A stretch of 64,000 bases of DNA from Alkalihalobacillus sp. BA299. GTDB lineage: Bacteria > Bacillota > Bacilli > Bacillales > Bacillaceae_F. Made by a program: the position numbers and the translations under genes. Shown in pieces: positions 59,589-64,000 of this stretch (its first letter is position 1; the number at the start of each line of letters is the position of its first letter). The stretch covers positions 1 to 64,000 of the forward strand of contig NZ_JAFLJM010000009.1 in assembly GCF_017745675.1 (NCBI RefSeq), in the 5' to 3' direction. The notes beneath the pieces were generated by a model. That model saw nothing but the letters and a program-made list of their open reading frames with translations, was not told where the DNA came from and ran no database searches.

Positions 59589-61032
59589 ATTTGTAAATGA
59601 AGTAAATTCGACGAAGCAGTATCTTATGATAAATGGAGAAAAAGTTGAAACAGAAAAATATGCTCCGCTATACTCCCCTTATTCTGGGAAGGAAATCGCT
59701 CAGATTGCAATGGCGGATAGAGAGCAGACGTTACAGGCAATTGCCGCTGCCTACAAGGCTCGCGACATAATGGCGACAATGCCAGCTTACCAGCGAGCAG
59801 AAATTTTAGAAAACGTTGTAACTATCTTAAAACAAAAAGCAGACGAAGCGGCAGATATTATTGCTCGTGAAGCCGCAAAGCCGATAATGTTCGCAAAAGC
59901 TGAAGTGGCAAGAACGATTGAAACGTATAAGTTTGCCGCTGAAGAAGCCAAAAGAATTCATGGAGAAACGATTCCCTTTGATGCAGCAGCAGGTGGTGTA
60001 AATCGAATCGGCTATACATTAAGAGAGCCGATTGGTGTTATTGGTGCGATTACGCCTTTTAATTTTCCAATGAACCTTGTGGCACATAAAGTGGGACCAG
60101 CAATAGCTGCTGGTAATACGATTGTCTTAAAGCCAGCTTCACAAACTCCGCTATCAGCGCTTTTTATCGCAGAAATTTTTGAAGAAGCGGGTCTTCCAGC
60201 GGGCGTATTAAATGTCGTAACAGGTCCTGGTGGCATCGTTGGGGACGCGATTGTGGAAGACGATCGAGTAAGTATGGTTACTTTTACAGGTAGTCCTGGC
60301 GTCGGTATCGGGATTCGGAACAAGGCGGGTTTGAAAAAGACGACACTTGAACTTGGTTCTAACTCGGCATTAATTATCGATAAAGATATTGACGTCGGTC
60401 AAATTATTGACCGTTGCATCATGGGAGCTTTCTCCAACCAGGGGCAAGTATGTATTTCCTTGCAACGTGTATATGCCCATGAGGATGTGTATGAAGAATT
60501 TGTTGCAAAATTCACTGAAGCAGCTAAGAAACTGAAAATCGGTGATCCTCTTGATCCTGACACGTATATTTCCGCGTTAATCTCTAAAGGAGAAGCAGAA
60601 CGTGTCCTCGGTTGGATTGAGGAAACGAAAGGCAGTAATGCGACGATTGCTGCGGGTGGGAAACTACAAGATGGTGTTCTCGAGCCAACCATTGTTAGAG
60701 ATGCAGATCATTCTCTAAATATCTCTTGTCAGGAAGCATTTGCTCCAGTTGTCGTTGTCAACAAAGTAAGTTCAGTTAAAGAAGCGGTTGAACAAGTCAA
60801 TGATTCTCGCTTCGGATTACAGGCCGGTATTTATACAAATAATGTTAAAAATGCCTTGTATGCTTCAAAACAATTGCATGTGGGTGGCGTAATTATTAAT
60901 GACGTGCCGACCTATCGTGTCGACCAAATGCCATATGGTGGTGTAAAAGAAAGTGGTACAGGCCGTGAAGGAATAAAATATGCAGTGGAAGAAATGACTG
61001 AAATGAAATTGGTTGTTTGGAACCAAAGCTAA
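59581..61032 (+). CDS. Aldehyde dehydrogenase, ELGSN subgroup, copy 2; probable malic semialdehyde dehydrogenase
   Basis: 483 residues. NAD site IGAITPFNFPMNLVAHKVGP, Glu in TTLELGSNSALIIDKD, Cys in SNQGQVCISLQRVYAHEDVY, SCQEAFAPVVVVNKVSS and MPYGGVKESGTGREGIKYAV. Close paralog of the enzyme at 43632; the DNA near the end is identical over short runs. The start ATG 59581 lies inside the last 8 bases of the oxygenase gene with TGGAGGCC as site; a longer frame to 59503 is only the overlap. If the oxygenase splits carnitine, the aldehyde product would be malic semialdehyde and this enzyme would give malate. The product assignment is inferred. Confidence 0.88.
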   Translation: MSKFVNEVNSTKQYLMINGEKVETEKYAPLYSPYSGKEIAQIAMADREQTLQAIAAAYKARDIMATMPAYQRAEILENVVTILKQKADEAADIIAREAAKPIMFAKAEVARTIETYKFAAEEAKRIHGETIPFDAAAGGVNRIGYTLREPIGVIGAITPFNFPMNLVAHKVGPAIAAGNTIVLKPASQTPLSALFIAEIFEEAGLPAGVLNVVTGPGGIVGDAIVEDDRVSMVTFTGSPGVGIGIRNKAGLKKTTLELGSNSALIIDKDIDVGQIIDRCIMGAFSNQGQVCISLQRVYAHEDVYEEFVAKFTEAAKKLKIGDPLDPDTYISALISKGEAERVLGWIEETKGSNATIAAGGKLQDGVLEPTIVRDADHSLNISCQEAFAPVVVVNKVSSVKEAVEQVNDSRFGLQAGIYTNNVKNALYASKQLHVGGVIINDVPTYRVDQMPYGGVKESGTGREGIKYAVEEMTEMKLVVWNQS

Positions 61033-61047
61033 AAGAGGGAGATCTAT

Positions 61048-62133
61048 GTGAAACAATTAAAAATAGCCGTTATTGCAGGAGATGGAATTGGTCCTGAGGT
61101 CATTAATGAAGGAATTAAGGTATTAAACAAAGTAGCTGAACTTGATTCAAGTTTTCAATTTATCTTTACTCATTTTCCATGGGGATGCGAATTTTATTCA
61201 AGAAATGGTGTTATGATGGATGATGACGGAATTGAGCAACTAAAGAAATTTGATGCAATTTACTTAGGAGCAGTCGGTTTTCCTGGTGTCCCAGATCATA
61301 TTTCATTGTGGGACCTGTTATTAAAAATCCGAAAAAGTTTTGACCAGTATGTTAATATTCGACCAGTAAAACTATTGAAAGGTGCGCACTTGCCACTTGT
61401 AAATGTAAAGCGAGAAGACATCGATATGCTGTTTATTCGAGAAAACAGTGAAGGCGAGTATTCAGGAGCAGGGGAATGGCTGTTTAAAGGGCAGGAACAC
61501 GAAGTTGTTTTGCAAAATGGAGTATTTTCCCGTAAAGGAACAGAGCGAATTATCCGTTACGCATTTGAAATAGCTAAAAAAGAATGCAGGTCACTGACGA
61601 GCATTTCGAAAGCAAACGCTCTTAATTACTCAATGGTTTTCTGGGATCAGATCTTTGATGAAGTGAGTGCAGAATACCCTGAAGTTGAAACAGCTTCTTA
61701 TCTCGTGGACGCGGCGGCAATGTTGATGATTAAAGATCCAAAGCGCTTTGAAGTTGTGGTAACTTCGAACTTGTTCGGTGATATTTTAACGGATTTGGGT
61801 GCAGCGATCGCTGGTGGTATAGGTCTTGCTGCTGGTGCGAACATTAATCCTGAAAGAAATTTCCCGTCCATGTTTGAACCGATTCATGGATCAGCACCTG
61901 ACATAGCTGGAAAAGGTATAGCGAATCCACTCGCTTCGATTTGGTCAGCAAGCCAAATGCTCGACTTTTTTGGGTATGAAGCGTATGGACAGGTTGTGCT
62001 AGATGCAATTGAACAGCTGCTACTAGAGGGTGAAGTATTAACTCCAGATATGAAAGGTACTGCTTCAACATCCGAAGTCGGAAACAGAGTGACTGATATT
62101 ATCGAGTCCATTATTTCATCTAATAAAGTGTGA
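61048..62133 (+). CDS. dmlA: D-malate dehydrogenase (decarboxylating), isocitrate/isopropylmalate dehydrogenase family
   Basis: 361 residues. Family landmarks: IAVIAGDGIGPEVINEG, FLGAVGFPGVPDHISLWDLL-type AVGFPGVPDHISLWDLLLKI, RENSEGEYSGAGEW, metal site Asp in TSNLFGDILTDLGAAIAGG and EPIHGSAPDIAGKGIANPLA. It aligns very well with recalled B. subtilis YcsA/DmlA and tartrate dehydrogenases rather than LeuB (no LeuB-type loop). Oxidises D-malate to pyruvate and CO2 with NAD+. GTG 61048 after AGAGGGAGA. (R)-configuration is kept when carnitine becomes malate, so D-malate is the expected product of the previous two genes; this fits well. Confidence 0.88.
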   Translation: MKQLKIAVIAGDGIGPEVINEGIKVLNKVAELDSSFQFIFTHFPWGCEFYSRNGVMMDDDGIEQLKKFDAIYLGAVGFPGVPDHISLWDLLLKIRKSFDQYVNIRPVKLLKGAHLPLVNVKREDIDMLFIRENSEGEYSGAGEWLFKGQEHEVVLQNGVFSRKGTERIIRYAFEIAKKECRSLTSISKANALNYSMVFWDQIFDEVSAEYPEVETASYLVDAAAMLMIKDPKRFEVVVTSNLFGDILTDLGAAIAGGIGLAAGANINPERNFPSMFEPIHGSAPDIAGKGIANPLASIWSASQMLDFFGYEAYGQVVLDAIEQLLLEGEVLTPDMKGTASTSEVGNRVTDIIESIISSNKV

Positions 62134-62603
62134 CTTCCAAACCAGCTAGAGACCTTCTCCAACTTAAAGAAATACTAAAAGAAAAAGGTGTCAAACAGGT
62201 TATTGTCGAAAGCCAATGGAAGAGCTTTTAAAGGATAAGGTAATATTTGCTAGCGCCCTAAATAATTTGTAATCCATTTAAACTAGTCCCCTTAGCTTGT
62301 AGATATACATATCATTCCCTGTGAAATAAGATACATGTAAGGTACAGAAATTTTTCAAGTGAAAATTGGTCCAGATGGGAAAGTGTATGCTACTACTGGG
62401 AAGAGGAGAAGTTTGTGAGATGGTCGTGATTGAATTCCTAGCTTCGGCCATTAATGTTGCGAAGGACTGTGTCTTATTGAATGGATGGTCACCGCGGCAA
62501 AATTTGATAGAGGTACAATTTCCATACCAATATTTACTATCTATGATTTTGAAATGGTAACACATTCTAAAAACTGAAGTCTCATATAAAAGGATGGGTC
62601 ATA
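62130..62603. other. Decayed stretch after dmlA
   Basis: A GTG at 62130 overlapping the dmlA stop opens a 33-codon frame to 62231 (VTSKPARDLLQLKEILKEKG then VKQVIVESQWKSF). It looks like the N-terminus of a longer protein cut short; a glutamine-synthetase-like start (L-K-E-K-G-V-K) is a weak guess only. Further on, 62345-62560 contains short coding-like pieces in several frames (for instance VKIGPDGKVYATTG), none with a proper start. I call no gene here; the region looks like degraded 3' ends of lost operon members. Confidence 0.35.
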
Positions 62604-62762
62604 GTGAAGCGAAAAGAAAAAATGGAGAATGTTGAACCGACCATTGCCACTGGAATTGATGATGATGAGGAATTAAGTAGAGATGCTACAAAGGAAGATA
62701 TTAAAAGAGGAGATTATACAAAAGTTGTAACACTTTCTTGGGATGAAGATCCGCAAGAATGA
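62604..62762 (+). CDS. Small acidic conserved Bacillaceae-type protein
   Basis: 52 codons from GTG 62604 with AAAAGGATGG as ribosome binding site. The sequence MKRKEKMENVEPTIATGIDD and DATKEDIKRGDYTKVVTLSW ends in DEDPQE. The pattern A-T-x-E-D-I-x-x-G-D-Y-T-x-V, followed by a short acidic tail, occurs in small Bacillus proteins of unknown function as I remember them. No membrane or DNA-binding segment. A terminator follows at 62803-62831, so it is a monocistronic unit. Confidence 0.6.
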   Translation: MKRKEKMENVEPTIATGIDDDEELSRDATKEDIKRGDYTKVVTLSWDEDPQE

Positions 62763-62802
62763 ATAGAGAAGTATCGTTTGGCGTTAGTTTAATAAGAAAC
62801 AG

Positions 62803-62831
62803 GAGTCAGCACTTAGTGTTGGCTCTTTTAT
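62803..62831 (+). terminator. Terminator after the small acidic protein
   Basis: GAGTCAGCAC (62803-62812) pairs with GTGTTGGCTC (62816-62825) with two wobble pairs, followed by TTTTATTTTATT. Confidence 0.75.
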
Positions 62832-62915
62832 TTTATTGGAAGTTAATGGTAATAACAGGAATTAGCTCTAAATATTTAATACATAAAAATTAAAAAACTT
62901 AATTATCTAAATATA

Positions 62916-62944
62916 TTGACATTGTAGGGGAGGTTATTTATTAT
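62916..62944 (+). promoter_or_regulatory. Sigma-A promoter of the TRAP binding-protein gene
   Basis: TTGACA (62916-62921), 17-base spacer, TATTAT (62939-62944). The coding start lies 136 bases downstream. Confidence 0.7.
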
Positions 62945-62997
62945 CAAATTAGAGAAAATATTTCACCAATTAGATAATAGTTTTCATTGACGTTGAT

Positions 62998-63011
62998 TGA
63001 AAGCGATTACA
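62998..63011 (+). promoter_or_regulatory. cre-like CcpA site
   Basis: TGAAAGCGATTACA fits the cre consensus except for one position in the right half (A for Y). It lies 54 bases after the -10 element of the dctP promoter and 69 bases before its start, a classical place for CcpA repression. Confidence 0.62.
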
Positions 63012-63079
63012 GATTGAGTTTATTTTGAAAACTATTACATTTTACAAGGTGAATTAATTTTTAAAATGGAGGGATTAGG

Positions 63080-64000
63080 ATGAAGAAACAAAACACTTTT
63101 CTTACAGTTTTGTTGGGAATAATTGTATTTTTACTAGTTGCATGTGGTGGAACTAAGGATGCTCAGTCTGGTGAATTAGGTGGGGAGCAAACATATAACT
63201 TTAGAATATCGTTAGTTACACCACCATCTCATGGTTGGACGGTAACAGCGGAGAAATTTAATGAAGAGCTTCAAAATCGCTCAGGTGGACGAATGAGTGT
63301 ACAAATTTTCCCAAGTGGACAGCTGGGATCAGAAGCAGATATGGTTCAGCAGATGGAATTTGGTACATTAGACTTTGGATTTATTACAAATGCATATATG
63401 AGTACAAGGTCTGAATCCTTAAATGCTTGGTTTATGCCGTTTCTATTTGAAAATTTAGAAGAGGCGAGTCAAGCTAGGCACTCAAAAGAAGCAAATCAAA
63501 TGTTAGCAAAGCTTGAAGAGCAAGGACTAGTCGGTTTAGACTTTAGCTTTGCTGGTGAGCGACATGTATTAATGAAAGACGGTGCGATTGAATCTCCTGA
63601 AGATTTAAACGGAAAGAAATTGCGTATCATTGGAAATCCAGTGATGCAAGATTTTTGGACAGGGCTAGGTGTGAGTCCGACCCCGATGCCACTTGGGGAA
63701 GTATATTCTTCTTTACAAACAGGGGTTATTGATGGGATCGATATTGATTTAGATGCTCTAGTGTCTCTAAACCTACAAGAGATTGCAAGCGACTTAACAT
63801 TGACGAAGCAAATGGCATTTCCAGCAGTTGTTGTTATGAGCAAAGGCGTATTTGACTCATTGTCAGCTGAGGATCAAGAAATTGTAAAAGAAGCGATGCA
63901 GGCTGCTGTAGACTGGGGGATAGAAGATGCGATTAATCGTGAACAAGACAATCTTGAATTTTTGAAACAAGAAGGATTAAACATTATTGATGGTCTTGAT
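63080..64000 (+). CDS. dctP: TRAP transporter solute-binding lipoprotein DctP, cut by window end
   Basis: 307 codons inside the window, no stop reached. Lipoprotein signal (MKKQNTFLTVLLGIIVFLLV then AC) and a short Gly-rich tether, then TYNFRISLVTPPSHGWTVTA, GGRMSVQIFPSGQLGSEADM, and the DctP core LNGKKLRIIGNPVMQDFWTG and GVIDGIDIDLDALVSL. The Arg of KLRIIGNP stands at the usual carboxylate-binding position. Ribosome binding site GGAGGG precedes ATG 63080. It is a different subfamily from the DctP at 14051. Membrane subunits are expected beyond 64000. It has a sigma-A promoter with cre site, not sigma-54, so it may serve a separate pathway or import a related acid. Confidence 0.9.
   Translation, partial: MKKQNTFLTVLLGIIVFLLVACGGTKDAQSGELGGEQTYNFRISLVTPPSHGWTVTAEKFNEELQNRSGGRMSVQIFPSGQLGSEADMVQQMEFGTLDFGFITNAYMSTRSESLNAWFMPFLFENLEEASQARHSKEANQMLAKLEEQGLVGLDFSFAGERHVLMKDGAIESPEDLNGKKLRIIGNPVMQDFWTGLGVSPTPMPLGEVYSSLQTGVIDGIDIDLDALVSLNLQEIASDLTLTKQMAFPAVVVMSKGVFDSLSAEDQEIVKEAMQAAVDWGIEDAINREQDNLEFLKQEGLNIIDGLD

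Noticed and set aside
62278-62565. 95-codon minus-strand frame as a gene
   Set aside because: No ribosome binding site, no recognisable motif and composition like decayed DNA.
1-64000. CRISPR array, prophage structural genes, biosynthetic gene cluster or defence system
   Set aside because: No regularly spaced repeats with spacers, no cas, phage structural, NRPS/PKS or restriction-type motifs were seen in any frame.

Overview
The window is a low-GC, Gram-positive chromosome segment, most likely from a Bacillaceae member (Bacillus, Alkalihalobacillus or Neobacillus-like). Reasons: strong GGAGG-type ribosome binding sites, TTG/GTG starts, cre-like CcpA sites, a branched-chain keto acid dehydrogenase operon close to B. 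subtilis lpdV-bkdAA-bkdAB-bkdB, and look-alikes of B. subtilis YfmJ, NamA (YqjM), YcsA (DmlA) and Sda. Nearly everything is catabolic and read on the + strand. All functions are inferred from sequence recall; no database search was run.

Layout. (1) 1-740: decayed citE-like lyase and CaiB-type CoA-transferase remnants joined by a deletion. (2) 803-6731: complete bkd complex (E3, E1a, E1b, E2), a TetR regulator and an Sda-like small protein. (3) 6732-8269: a gene-poor graveyard holding the 3' half of a tRNA-Val(GAC)-like gene, five copies of a TTGACCACATTTT-type repeat and several hairpins, ending in a sigma-54 promoter. (4) 8270-38488: a large degradation island: two luciferase-like flavin monooxygenases, flavin reductases, a phosphotriesterase-like lactonase, an aldehyde dehydrogenase, SDRs, three ene/enone reductases (two YfmJ-type, one OYE), acyl-CoA ligases of both types, acyl-CoA dehydrogenase, two crotonases, hydroxyacyl-CoA dehydrogenase, thiolase, ETF, a TRAP transporter and a PrpR-type sigma-54 activator. 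Together they read as: import, C=C reduction, Baeyer-Villiger-type oxygen insertion in a (cyclic) ketone, lactone opening, alcohol to aldehyde to acid, CoA activation, beta-oxidation. A 20-bp tRNA-end repeat occurs on both sides of this segment (7482-7501 and 38904-38923).

(5) 39457-51942: an IclR-headed cluster with MFS exporter, ThDP-dependent enzyme, aldehyde dehydrogenase, tripartite tricarboxylate transporter (TctB, TctA, TctC), quinone oxidoreductase, zinc alcohol dehydrogenase and two SDRs; substrate unknown. (6) 51956-53200: regulator and transposase fragments (IS1182-like and IS3-like), a folded GC-rich element and another tRNA-Val-like 3' remnant. (7) 54052-62133: a sigma-54 activator, BCCT transporter, UPF0316 membrane protein, Rieske oxygenase with the Glu bridging residue typical of quaternary-amine oxygenases, aldehyde dehydrogenase and D-malate dehydrogenase, each transcript starting at a clear -24/-12 promoter. 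This reads as L-carnitine (or similar) to trimethylamine plus malic semialdehyde to D-malate to pyruvate. (8) 62604-64000: a small acidic protein and a TRAP solute-binding protein cut by the window end.

Sigma-54 promoters (five matches) plus two sigma-54 activators suggest that the two main catabolic blocks are substrate-induced through enhancer-binding proteins, with CcpA-type cre sites added at several points.
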